In this document: positions 51,514-60,254 of the stretch, piece after piece
Position numbering within the stretch: position 1 is the first letter of the stretch
Layout: each line of letters starts with the position of its first letter
Program-made: the position numbers and the translations under genes
DNA from: Treponema sp. UBA1793
GTDB taxonomy: Bacteria > Spirochaetota > Spirochaetia > Treponematales > Treponemataceae
Reading direction: 5' to 3'
Length of the DNA stretch: 64,000 bases
Assembly: GCA_002314445.1 (NCBI GenBank)
Contig: DCFX01000008.1
Span: 62,001 to 126,000, forward strand
The notes under the pieces: model-generated
What the model saw: the letters and a program-made list of their open reading frames with translations, nothing else
The model's database searches: none
Told to the model about the DNA's origin: nothing

Positions 51514-52548
51514 TCACCCCAAAACAGTCTGTTCGATTTTGTGCAGCTGAGATCGATACAGTCCGGCAATGTTGTTACCGTAGTCTGCAATAAGCTGTAT
51601 GATATTACGCGGCATCTCTTTTGTATCACAGCCATTCAGCCTGTCTCCGGCATCGCCAAGTCCGGGCATAATGTATGCAGATGTATTCAGAGCAGGATCA
51701 AGCCACAACGTATAGCATGTGCAGTTTTCAAGAGCACGCGTTACCCTGATGCTTCCCTTGAGTGCCGAAATCGTGTTGAAAAATCTAATTGATTTAGGTT
51801 TTATTCCCTGTCCCTGCAGATACTTCACGACTGTCACGAGAGAACCTCCCGTTGCATTCATCGGATCGGCAAAAATAAGATCCTTTCCGTCAAGTTCATC
51901 AATATTAAAGAATGATTTTTTGAGATCAAGGATATATTCCATATCGGCTTCGCTCTTTTGGTCGTTGCGGTTTATTTTGAAAAGGGCAAACGGCGTTACA
52001 TATCCGTGAGAGGAATATTCCTCTATTTCCTTTGATATAATCATGCTCGGAAGAAGCGCTCCGCGGAGCATGACGCACATGACTGAATTCTCAATTTTAC
52101 TGTCGATATCCGGTATTTTATGAACAGCATAATTCTGCACAGGATTCGTAACAGGCGTTTTTACGATAATATGGTTTTTTTTGTCAGTATGTTCATCGGT
52201 ATAAGCCATGCGGAAAAGCATTTCATAAGCGCGCTGGCTGTAATACATAAATTCCTGGTGATCAGTATTTACGTCGCGGAGCTTTGCTATAACACGGGAA
52301 GCCTCTGCATGAGCTCCCTCTTCCGTGACAAAAGAAAAGACCCTGATCTGAGGATGGGCTGCGCAGATTTCCTGCATCTTGTGCCCCATTCTGTCATATG
52401 CATCTATTATTTTCTGTTCATTCACCGGAACAAAAAATTTCATAGTCTCTTTATACATTTTATCAAGAACATCGAGATCCAAAAGATCCTGTCGTGAAAG
52501 ATATCCGTCAAGGTCTTCAGCCTTGAGAATTACTTTGTCGTCTGCCAT
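51514..52548 (-). CDS. upp: Uracil phosphoribosyltransferase with long N-terminal extension
   Basis: 344 aa against about 210 for typical bacterial enzymes. The catalytic part has MLRGALLPSM (161-170), PRPP-binding DPMNATGG (228-235) and the uracil-binding YIMPGLGDAGDRL near 302-314. Residues 1-about 130 are an added helical domain of unknown role. The enzyme makes UMP from uracil and PRPP in pyrimidine salvage. TTGGAG is 8 bases before ATG, and the TATAAT at 52570-52575 that may drive it lies at the edge of a palindromic element. Confidence 0.9.
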   Translation of the reverse strand: MADDKVILKAEDLDGYLSRQDLLDLDVLDKMYKETMKFFVPVNEQKIIDAYDRMGHKMQEICAAHPQIRVFSFVTEEGAHAEASRVIAKLRDVNTDHQEFMYYSQRAYEMLFRMAYTDEHTDKKNHIIVKTPVTNPVQNYAVHKIPDIDSKIENSVMCVMLRGALLPSMIISKEIEEYSSHGYVTPFALFKINRNDQKSEADMEYILDLKKSFFNIDELDGKDLIFADPMNATGGSLVTVVKYLQGQGIKPKSIRFFNTISALKGSIRVTRALENCTCYTLWLDPALNTSAYIMPGLGDAGDRLNGCDTKEMPRNIIQLIADYGNNIAGLYRSQLHKIEQTVLG

Positions 52549-52570
52549 AAAATAACTCCAATAAGTTTTA

Positions 52571-52711
52571 TTATAGGAAACCTCTAAAAACTTCAGTTTT
52601 TAGAGGTAACTCTGAAAGTGCGATGTTTGAAGCCGCGATATTACAACGACTTAAAACTCGACGTCATCTCTAAAAAGTCACTGAAAGTGAGTTTTTAGAG
52701 ATGACCTATAA
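52571..52711. repeat. Composite inverted-repeat element (MITE-like) between a lipoprotein gene and upp
   Basis: Outer ends TTATAGG (52571-52577) and CCTATAA (52705-52711) are inverted repeats. Inside are hairpin 1, ACCTCTAAAAACT/AGTTTTTAGAGGT (52580-52607), and hairpin 2, GTCATCTCTAAAAA/TTTTTAGAGATGAC (52663-52705). The core also repeats CACTTTCAG. The right end supplies the TAG stop for the lipoprotein gene and the left end forms TATAAT upstream of upp. No ORF, so if mobile it would need a helper. Confidence 0.65.
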
Positions 52712-53596
52712 CAAAAACAGCTTATACAGCTGTTTTTTATTAATTATTATATCTGAAACGACGATGTGCGTCGGTGTTGTAAGCTGTGTCTGCGAATTTG
52801 TCAGACCAAATGCGAGCGACAACAATCCGGCTCCTGCTTTTACCATGCGCACGTCGTTAAATTCAAACTCTATAGTCATGAGATACTGATCATTCTGGCC
52901 TTTATCCGTAACAAGAAATCCCTTTGCATATGAGAGCTTGAGATTAAGATTTGCACCTGTAAGAATCGTCAGAAATGACTGCGGTTTTACTGCATAAAAC
53001 CGAATCTGCTGCCCGCCGCCGTTGAGCCACTCGTACACAGTGTCGTCAATATGATGTGATTCATCACCATTGAAGGCATGATTGTCGTAGTCTGCAAGCA
53101 TAACGGGGACAGAACAGCCAAGACATGCCAGTGTATTCGATGGAAAAGCGACTTTCAGGCCGCTGTCTCTCTTTGTAAAATAGATGTACTCACGGGAAGC
53201 GTCAGCGGTTTTTGCATATACAGAGGCCTCTTCCCAGTCTTTTCTTTTTTTTAATAACTTCGTTGCAGCAATCTGCGGCACATTACCGGAAACAACAGCC
53301 TGTACAAGTGTTTCATTTCGTTTCCGTTCAAGCCCTGTATATATAACAGTAATGCGTTCTGCAATTTTGCCTGCATCTTCGTCGTTCAGGCCTTCAACAC
53401 TGCTCTGCAGAACTCTTTTTACAAGTTCAGGATCTGTTTCCGCCGGCATTTTTATGTAAAACGAACTGCCGGCTTCCATAAGATCCAGAGGTTTTACAGG
53501 TACTCCCTGCGGTGCTGACTTGCACGCAGCAAAGAATACAGCCAGCACACACAGGAAAACCGCTGTAATTGATTCAGCATCAGTACGCTTTCTCAA
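52706..53596 (-). CDS. Lipoprotein with C-terminus supplied by a terminator and repeat element
   Basis: TTG 53596 (GGAG 8 bases upstream) gives 296 aa and the signal MRKRTDAESITAVFLCVLAVFFAAC with lipobox FAAC; the frame extends to 53629, overlapping ileS by up to 50 bp. Mostly beta-rich with GLNDEDAGKIAERITVIYTGL. Family not recognised. The last codons (QLYKLFLL, stop TAG) are read through a terminator-like hairpin and into the IR element, so the original stop appears to have been lost. Confidence 0.65.
   Translation of the reverse strand: MRKRTDAESITAVFLCVLAVFFAACKSAPQGVPVKPLDLMEAGSSFYIKMPAETDPELVKRVLQSSVEGLNDEDAGKIAERITVIYTGLERKRNETLVQAVVSGNVPQIAATKLLKKRKDWEEASVYAKTADASREYIYFTKRDSGLKVAFPSNTLACLGCSVPVMLADYDNHAFNGDESHHIDDTVYEWLNGGGQQIRFYAVKPQSFLTILTGANLNLKLSYAKGFLVTDKGQNDQYLMTIEFEFNDVRMVKAGAGLLSLAFGLTNSQTQLTTPTHIVVSDIIINKKQLYKLFLL
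52713..52737 (-). terminator. Terminator-like hairpin inside the 3' end of the lipoprotein gene
   Basis: AAAAACAGCT (52713-52722) pairs with AGCTGTTTTT (52728-52737), loop TATAC; on the minus strand the 3' arm runs into TTTTTGTT. It is translated as the protein's last residues. It may have been the terminator of the original gene. Confidence 0.65.
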
Positions 53597-56500
53597 TTGC
53601 AATACTCCACTTTTTATCATCTGCTTCAACTTCAGTCCCCTTCAAACTTTCATCCCAGGAAGCAGATGTCGAAAGTGTTTCGTTTGCAACAAAGTCAGCA
53701 AACATCGTGTAAGCAGCTTTCAGCTCTGCATCTCCCCCGAGTACAAGCGTAATACGGTCGGTAACTTCGAGCCCTGTATCTTTACGGAGGTTCTGTATTC
53801 CGCGGATAAGGTCTCGTACGTATCCTTCCTTTTTAAGCTCATCGGTAATTTTCGTATCAAGTCCGACGGTAAGCGTTCCTTCGTTAAGAACTTTCAAATT
53901 GTCCTTTTCAAAGCGCTCAATATTCACCTTCGTACTGTCAAGATCAACACTCGTTCCTTCGACTTCAATTGTCAGTTTTGAACCTTCGAGTATATTCTGG
54001 ATTGCATTCTGATCAAGCGTTTCTATTTTCGCGGCGGCAATTTTCATAAAAGACCCAAGCTCTTTGCCGAGCACCCTGAAATTCGCCTTTGCCTTGTATT
54101 CGACAAGTTCATCTTCCCTTTCATGAAAAATTACTTTCTTTACATTAAGCTCTTCCCTGATGGAATCTTCCATTTCCGCGAGAACTTTTTTCTCTTCCGG
54201 ATTGCGAGTAACAAGCGCAACGCTTTCGAGAGGCTGCCTGTTCTTTATGCTGAACTGATTGCGCAGCGAACGCCCCATGGAAACGGCTTTCTGAACCGTA
54301 TCCATTTTAAACTCAAGCGCTTCGTCACGCCAGTTCTCGTTGTAAACAGGATAATCAACCAGATGCACCGATTCCCTGTCGTTCGGGCATTTTAGGTTCT
54401 GCCATATCTCTTCTGTAATGAAGGGAATGAAAGGAGCCGCAACAAGCGCGAATGTTTTGAGTGCGATATAAAGCGCAGCATACGCTTCCTTTTTGTCGTT
54501 GTCGTTTTCGCTCTTCCAGAACCGCCTGCGGGAACGGCGTATATACCAGTTGTTCAAATCTTCGATAAACACAACGAGCGGATCGATTGCACCTGAAAGA
54601 TCGTATGAATCAAGTGCAATCGTCACATTTTTGACGAGCTGCTGTGTAATAGAAAGCAGCCATTTGTCAAGAGGATTCTGCGGAAGCGTCTTGTCAAACT
54701 CGTGCCCGGTAGGTTCAATACCGTCTATATTTGCATACTGCACAAAGAAGCTGTAACTGTTCCACAGCGGAATGATTATATTCTTGAGTACATCCTTCAC
54801 ACCGTCGTCGCTGTAACGGAGATCGTCCGCTTTGACGACAGCCGAATGCATAAGGAAAAGGCGGATTGCATCCGCACCAAACTTATCGATTGCTTCAGAG
54901 GGATCCGTATAATTCCGCAGACTCTTCGACATCTTCCGGCCATCGGAAGCAAGGACAAGTCCGCTGACAATACAATTTTTGAATGCCGGCCTGTCAAGCA
55001 GATCACTTGCAAGAACTGTCAGAGTATAGAACCATCCGCGGGTCTGATCGAGTCCTTCCGAAATGAAGTCAGCCGGAAAATGTTTTTCAAAGTATTCCTT
55101 ATTTTCAAACGGATAGTGATTCTGGGCATACGGCATTGAGCCTGATTCAAACCAGCAGTCGAGAACTTCGGGTATACGATGCATAGTCCCGCCGCATTTG
55201 CCGCACGGGATGGTGATTTCATCGACGTACTGTTTATGAATATCTTCCGGATACACACCGGAAAGATCCTTCAATTCCTGCCGGCTTCCGACACAAATTG
55301 TCTCACCGCATTCATCGCATTTCCAGATAGGAATGGGATTGCCCCAGTAACGGTTCCGGCTGATTGCCCAGTCGCGCGCTCCTGCAAGCCATTTTCCGAA
55401 CCGTCCTTCTTTGATATGTGCAGGCTGCCAGTTAATCTGACTGTTAGCCCTGAGCAGACGTTCGTGCTCGTCTGCGACTTTTACAAACCAGCTTCCAATT
55501 CCGCGGTAAATGAGCGGAGAATCGCATCTCCAGCAGTGCGGATATGAGTGGAGTATCTGGTCACGTTTTACAAGTTTTCCCTCTTTTTTAAGGCGGTCCA
55601 TGATGTCTTTATCGCAGTCTTTTACAAAACGGCCTTCATAGTCGGGTACTTCGCTGGTAAACTTACACTCTGCGTCAATCGGTTCCACAAACGGAATACC
55701 GCTTCCCGCAAACACCTTACTGTCGTCTTCACCGAATCCGGGAGCTGTATGCACGATGCCGGTACCATCTTCTGTAGAAACAAAATCCGCATTAAAAACA
55801 CGGAACGCACCGTCACTTCCGTCTTCATTTACCGCAAGACCCGCAAAATACGGAAAAAGCGGTTCATATTTTGCACCGACAAAATCCCTGCCCTTGCGCG
55901 TATAAATAATCTTATAACCTTTCTCATCCTTGTAATACGCGGGAAGACGGGCTTGTGCAAGAATGTAATAATCTCCAGAAACTTCATCAAGAATTTTTGC
56001 ATAGTCGATGTCAGGCCCCATCGTAAGGCCTTCGTTCGACGGCAGCGTCCAGGGTGTTGTTGACCATGCAAGAAAATACGTTTTTCCATCAGTCATGTCA
56101 GGGTCGTCTATGCCTTCCGGTGCACGTGTAATCTTAAAGCGGATCGTAATTGCAGGGTCGTTCACATCCTTATAACCGAGAGCCAGTTCATGATTGGAAA
56201 GAACTGTCGAACAGCGGGGGCAGTACGGGAGTATGTACTTTCCCTCATAAATCATGTCTTTATCCCACAGAGCTTTGACCACCCACCAGATTGATTCCAT
56301 ATAATCGGGATCCATAGTCTTATAGTCGTGGTCAAAATCGACCCAGCGTCCCATACGGGTAATTGTTTTACGCCATTCGCCTGTATATCGGAGTACGCTT
56401 GCACGACATGCATCATTGAATTTTGCAATGCCGTATTTTTCTATTTCGTGTTTTGAATTAATTCCAAGCTCTTTTTCAATAAGGTTTTCAACAGGAAGAC

Positions 56501-56765
56501 CGTGGCAGTCCCATCCAAAACGGCGTTCAACTTTTTTTCCTTTCATCGTCTGATAGCGCGGAATGATGTCTTTAATTGTCGATGGAATAAAATGGCCAAA
56601 ATGCGGAAGACCTGTGGCAAACGGCGGTCCGTCGTAAAATACGTATTCCTCAGCACCTTCTCTCTGTGATACTGATTTTTTAAATGTATCATTGTCCTGC
56701 CAGAATTTCAGGACCTCTTCTTCCTGTTTAGGAAAGTCTGCTTTTGGATCAACTGTCTTGTACAC
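53580..56765 (-). CDS. ileS: Isoleucyl-tRNA synthetase, eukaryote-like type
   Basis: 1061 aa. HIGH motif as HFGH (55-58), KMSKS motif in DGRKMSKSLRN, editing domain with WSTTPWTLPSN, and a CxxC pair (CDECGETIC) near 490. Length and N-terminus fit the eukaryotic/archaeal-like IleRS2 group that resists mupirocin; ordinary bacterial enzymes are about 930 aa. Charges tRNA-Ile with isoleucine. Starts with GTG. Spirochaetes are known to carry this type, perhaps by ancient transfer. Confidence 0.96.
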   Translation of the reverse strand: MYKTVDPKADFPKQEEEVLKFWQDNDTFKKSVSQREGAEEYVFYDGPPFATGLPHFGHFIPSTIKDIIPRYQTMKGKKVERRFGWDCHGLPVENLIEKELGINSKHEIEKYGIAKFNDACRASVLRYTGEWRKTITRMGRWVDFDHDYKTMDPDYMESIWWVVKALWDKDMIYEGKYILPYCPRCSTVLSNHELALGYKDVNDPAITIRFKITRAPEGIDDPDMTDGKTYFLAWSTTPWTLPSNEGLTMGPDIDYAKILDEVSGDYYILAQARLPAYYKDEKGYKIIYTRKGRDFVGAKYEPLFPYFAGLAVNEDGSDGAFRVFNADFVSTEDGTGIVHTAPGFGEDDSKVFAGSGIPFVEPIDAECKFTSEVPDYEGRFVKDCDKDIMDRLKKEGKLVKRDQILHSYPHCWRCDSPLIYRGIGSWFVKVADEHERLLRANSQINWQPAHIKEGRFGKWLAGARDWAISRNRYWGNPIPIWKCDECGETICVGSRQELKDLSGVYPEDIHKQYVDEITIPCGKCGGTMHRIPEVLDCWFESGSMPYAQNHYPFENKEYFEKHFPADFISEGLDQTRGWFYTLTVLASDLLDRPAFKNCIVSGLVLASDGRKMSKSLRNYTDPSEAIDKFGADAIRLFLMHSAVVKADDLRYSDDGVKDVLKNIIIPLWNSYSFFVQYANIDGIEPTGHEFDKTLPQNPLDKWLLSITQQLVKNVTIALDSYDLSGAIDPLVVFIEDLNNWYIRRSRRRFWKSENDNDKKEAYAALYIALKTFALVAAPFIPFITEEIWQNLKCPNDRESVHLVDYPVYNENWRDEALEFKMDTVQKAVSMGRSLRNQFSIKNRQPLESVALVTRNPEEKKVLAEMEDSIREELNVKKVIFHEREDELVEYKAKANFRVLGKELGSFMKIAAAKIETLDQNAIQNILEGSKLTIEVEGTSVDLDSTKVNIERFEKDNLKVLNEGTLTVGLDTKITDELKKEGYVRDLIRGIQNLRKDTGLEVTDRITLVLGGDAELKAAYTMFADFVANETLSTSASWDESLKGTEVEADDKKWSIAIEKAY

Positions 56766-56847
56766 GGAAAGACCTCTTTTCTATATAAAATACTGTCGTG
56801 TATTATGCCATATAGTGAGGAAAAATACTAGATAGATGAATAAACTC

Positions 56848-58131
56848 TTAATTCAATGCCGGAGAATTTTCAGTTCCCTGTGTTACTTCATTTTCCAGTT
56901 TCGTATATGTGCTGTATGCAGCTGCCTGCACTGCGTCTATACGGCCTTTCCTGCCGTTTGTTTCTGCAAATTCTTTCTGCCTTTTCCTTACAGCCTGTAC
57001 CTGTGCATTGTCCTTTTCAAGAAGATTGATTATATCCCAGTGCCAGTTCAAATCATCAGGCGGAAATAGCGGTGGAGGATCAGGTTTCCGCCTTTTATTT
57101 GCTTCGGCTACAACCGCCATAAGAGCAGGCGCATTGTCTTTTCCCGTGACTTTAGTCAGATAAGGCGCACCGAACGCACATATTGTGCCTGTTGAATCAA
57201 GTGTATAGTCGCTGAGCGGGACAGATGCTTTTTCTATATTGCGTATCTGCAGGCTCCTTCCCGTAACGCATGTAAATACATTCCCGTCGGATACAATATG
57301 CTTTGCAACGTGAAAAGTATTACTGCCGTCTGTAAACGCAGCGAGCGCATCCGTATATTCCATTGTTGTAAGCCAGTAACGGAGACTGTAGACTGCGCCG
57401 TCCACGACATAATATGAAAATATATTTTCACACAGCGGTTGCGGGCATATACGTATCCCCTTCTGCCTGCTCACTCCCTGCCAATACCCGAAAAGCGGAT
57501 TTCCTGACGGGGATACAGAAGTATCGCTTGTACGTCCCCTGATAATAAAATCAAGATACAGATTATTTCCTATAACAGCCACCGGGATTCTTGTTACGTT
57601 GCGCGCTTTTTTTCCGTACTGTATGACAAGCTCCCATACACCGCTGTCATAGGGAATGACATTGCCGGATGTATCGTACTGAATGCTGCGGGTTTGCAGC
57701 GGCTCATATGTTACCGTGATATGCTCTGCTTCTTTTGTCGTTGCAGTACAGAGAAAACGCGTTGAGTCAGCTCCGTACGATTCGGGCTCTGCCGCCCTGT
57801 CGTAGAACCATCCGTAATATGTTTTAAGTACAACTGCCATATCATCCGGCTGCGGTACAGATGTATCATTATTTTCAGTTGAAGCCCCTGTAAAAAACAC
57901 ATAGCGGTCCTTTCCCTGCCAGATACCCTGCAGAAGGGGGGGAATTGACACTTTTCCGTTTTCAGGAACAGGGACATAAGCCTGCCCGTAGGCAGCTGCT
58001 GAAGCACGGGAATCAAGTTCTGTCTGTGCGGAAAGCTGCGACATAAAAAGCGCTGCGGTGATAAAAAAAGCCGGTAACAGAAAGTTCTTCACCTTTCCAT
58101 TATCGGCATGCGATGGAGAAATATCCATCAT
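56848..58131 (-). CDS. Exported protein of unknown function
   Basis: 427 aa from ATG 58131, but a GTG 13 codons later (MKNFLLPAFFITAALF, with GGAAAG close before it) gives a better signal peptide cut after LSAQ. Beta-rich; LLQGIWQGKDRYVFFTGA and LFGYWQGVSRQKG look like two related beta-domain openings, and a charged helical C-terminus (KRRKPDPPPLFPP, then VRKRQKEFAET) follows. Not recognised. Placed one base before the acyl-CoA synthetase stop, so co-transcribed with it. Confidence 0.65.
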   Translation of the reverse strand: MMDISPSHADNGKVKNFLLPAFFITAALFMSQLSAQTELDSRASAAAYGQAYVPVPENGKVSIPPLLQGIWQGKDRYVFFTGASTENNDTSVPQPDDMAVVLKTYYGWFYDRAAEPESYGADSTRFLCTATTKEAEHITVTYEPLQTRSIQYDTSGNVIPYDSGVWELVIQYGKKARNVTRIPVAVIGNNLYLDFIIRGRTSDTSVSPSGNPLFGYWQGVSRQKGIRICPQPLCENIFSYYVVDGAVYSLRYWLTTMEYTDALAAFTDGSNTFHVAKHIVSDGNVFTCVTGRSLQIRNIEKASVPLSDYTLDSTGTICAFGAPYLTKVTGKDNAPALMAVVAEANKRRKPDPPPLFPPDDLNWHWDIINLLEKDNAQVQAVRKRQKEFAETNGRKGRIDAVQAAAYSTYTKLENEVTQGTENSPALN

Positions 58132-58132
58132 T

Positions 58133-60145
58133 TTATTGAATTACAGTATTGTCCTGGCTGAACAGTTTCTTTATCTGCCTGTCGTAAAGTTTTCTGACCT
58201 TAAAACGCATCATTTCGCCTTTTGCATTTACTTCCCTGCCCTGCTCAAAACTGTCAGGCAGAAGGACAAAACGGTTTATTCTTTCGCAGGTACGGAAACC
58301 GGTTTTTTCGTTTACCCGGCTTTCTATTTCCTCCCGGAACATTATCTGTACTTCGTTCGACTCGAGCAGCGATTCCCATGAACTGTACATAACGCGTGAA
58401 TTGTCGGCCCACTCGGTCAGAACATCTTTTGCAGGAACAATAAGTGCTGCAATATACTTCTTATCCTGACCGACAATCATTGCACGTTCAATATACGGGC
58501 TGTCGAGGAGCGCGGCTTCTATGACTGCCGGTTCAATGTTTTCACCCGCAAGCAGTACTATTGTATCTTTTGCCCTGCCGGTTATTTTTATCTCATTGTC
58601 CTGCGTAAGCATACCTATATCGCCGGTATTGAGCCAGCCGTCTTTGTCTATGACCTGCTCTGTAAGGTCGGGACGATTGTAGTAACCCTTCATAATCTGG
58701 CGGCCTCTGGCCATGATAATACCTTTTTTTCCGGATGGCAGCGGCTCTGTCCCTGATATGCCGTTTTCGCTCATTGCAACGACTTTTACTTCTGCAGAAG
58801 GATATACAACGCCGACGCATCCCGAACGGGGCTTGAGCGGACTGCGGACAGAAAGAACCGGCCCCGCCTCCGTTATTCCGTAGCCTTCGAGCAGATTAAA
58901 ACCAATGGCATGATAAAAAGCATCGACATCAGACTGAAGTGCACCGCCGCCGGAAATAGCAGCAACCATGCGTCCGCCGAGAACGGCCTTCACCTTCTTG
59001 AATACGACTAGTTTGCATATTCCGTACAGCGGTGCATACAGAATGAAAGGAAGAAGTCCCCAGAGAAAATCAAAGAAACGAGAGCCGTTGTTGTAGCGGC
59101 AGACAAGGCCGTACACTCTGTCGCGAGCCCAGGAAAACGATTTTCCGATTCTTATTGCGAAATTAAAGGAAAAACGGGTTACGCTGTTTTCTTTTTTCAT
59201 CTGGCGGAATATACCATGTGCAAGCGATTCCCACAGGCGGGGGACGCCGCACATCCATGTCGGATGGACTTTTGCCATATCGCCGAGAAGCGTAGCTGCT
59301 GCAGGTTTTGAATATGCCATACCGGCCTTGAGTGCAATGATAAAATACTGAAATGCCCGCTCAAAGCTGTGCCACACAGGCAGAACAGAAAGCCAGATAT
59401 CACCGTCCTTCGTGTTCGGAAGCGCAAGTTTTACAACTTCGCACTGCGCAATGTAATTGTCATGTGTAAGCATAACGCCTTTAGGTGTGCCTGTCGTTCC
59501 CGATGTAAAAATGATTGTCGCAAGTTCGCTGCCTTCGGTTTTATCCATCTCCGCTTCAGCCTGCCTGCGCTCCGCATCGGATGCATGGCGCCCCATATCT
59601 TCAAGCTCGACAAATTTCACGATTTTAAGGCCTGCTGCTGCCCCCTTTTGTGCAATATCTTCATCAGGAGAGTCTATAAGGATGGCGGTCTTCAGCGCCG
59701 GAACACTTTCCCCGCAGTTCATAATCTTAAGCAGCTGACGCTGATTTTCAAAAATACAGACTTCACATTTTACGAAATTGAGAATAAATGCCATTTCCGT
59801 ACCAGTCGAATCGCACCCGCGAGGTACATCAACGGCGCCGATTGACAAAAGCCCCTCATCCAGAATCATCCATTCGCGGCGGTTGTCAGACATAAAGCCT
59901 ACAAAATCTCCGCGCTTAATCCCTGTTTTTTTGAGCGCACATGCCATCTCCACTACGCGGTTATATACACGTTTGTAGCTGTGGTTTTCGTATTCGCCTA
60001 TCTCGTTCTTTACGACTTGAAGCGTATAATCGGGATATGCAAGCGCACGGGAACGGAGCATAAGCGGTATGTTCTCAGGCAGTTTGTCCGCTTTTGTTTT
60101 ATCAAACAGAGATATAAATTTTTCAATTGTCTTAATTTTTTTCAT
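58133..60145 (-). CDS. Long-chain acyl-CoA synthetase (AMP-forming)
   Basis: 670 aa. P-loop-like TSGTTGTPKG (214-223), GYGITEAGPV, and the TGDIGMLTQDNEIKITGRAKD hinge are all present, which identifies the ANL superfamily and its long-chain fatty-acid branch. It activates host-derived fatty acids for phospholipid and lipoprotein acylation, expected in an organism without full fatty acid synthesis. GAGGGAG precedes ATG; leader has a short GTTCAT/ATGAAC hairpin. Confidence 0.93.
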   Translation of the reverse strand: MKKIKTIEKFISLFDKTKADKLPENIPLMLRSRALAYPDYTLQVVKNEIGEYENHSYKRVYNRVVEMACALKKTGIKRGDFVGFMSDNRREWMILDEGLLSIGAVDVPRGCDSTGTEMAFILNFVKCEVCIFENQRQLLKIMNCGESVPALKTAILIDSPDEDIAQKGAAAGLKIVKFVELEDMGRHASDAERRQAEAEMDKTEGSELATIIFTSGTTGTPKGVMLTHDNYIAQCEVVKLALPNTKDGDIWLSVLPVWHSFERAFQYFIIALKAGMAYSKPAAATLLGDMAKVHPTWMCGVPRLWESLAHGIFRQMKKENSVTRFSFNFAIRIGKSFSWARDRVYGLVCRYNNGSRFFDFLWGLLPFILYAPLYGICKLVVFKKVKAVLGGRMVAAISGGGALQSDVDAFYHAIGFNLLEGYGITEAGPVLSVRSPLKPRSGCVGVVYPSAEVKVVAMSENGISGTEPLPSGKKGIIMARGRQIMKGYYNRPDLTEQVIDKDGWLNTGDIGMLTQDNEIKITGRAKDTIVLLAGENIEPAVIEAALLDSPYIERAMIVGQDKKYIAALIVPAKDVLTEWADNSRVMYSSWESLLESNEVQIMFREEIESRVNEKTGFRTCERINRFVLLPDSFEQGREVNAKGEMMRFKVRKLYDRQIKKLFSQDNTVIQ

Positions 60146-60197
60146 GCGTCTCCCTCATCGTTTCTCAAAGGCAATTGTTCATTCAGATGAACGTATT

Positions 60198-60226
60198 ATT
60201 GTGACAACTATACAACTATTTGTCAA
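60198..60226 (-). promoter_or_regulatory. Sigma70-type promoter of the acyl-CoA synthetase gene
   Basis: Minus strand TTGACA (60221-60226), 17 bases, CACAAT (60198-60203). Start near 60191 leaves about 46 bases of leader. It shares TTGTCAA with the thiI -35 on the other strand. Confidence 0.6.
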
Positions 60227-60248
60227 TTAATTTCTTTTCCGGTATACT
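60220..60248 (+). promoter_or_regulatory. Sigma70-type promoter of thiI, predicting a leaderless transcript
   Basis: TTGTCA (60220-60225), 17 bases, TATACT (60243-60248). The usual start position falls on the ATG at 60255, and no ribosome-binding sequence is present before it. Confidence 0.7.
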
Positions 60249-60254
60249 ATCTAC

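Noticed and set aside
52571..52711. Riboswitch for upp
   Set aside because: The paired arms are symmetrical and flanked by inverted ends, as in a repeat element; no known aptamer pattern (such as a PRPP or purine site) is seen.
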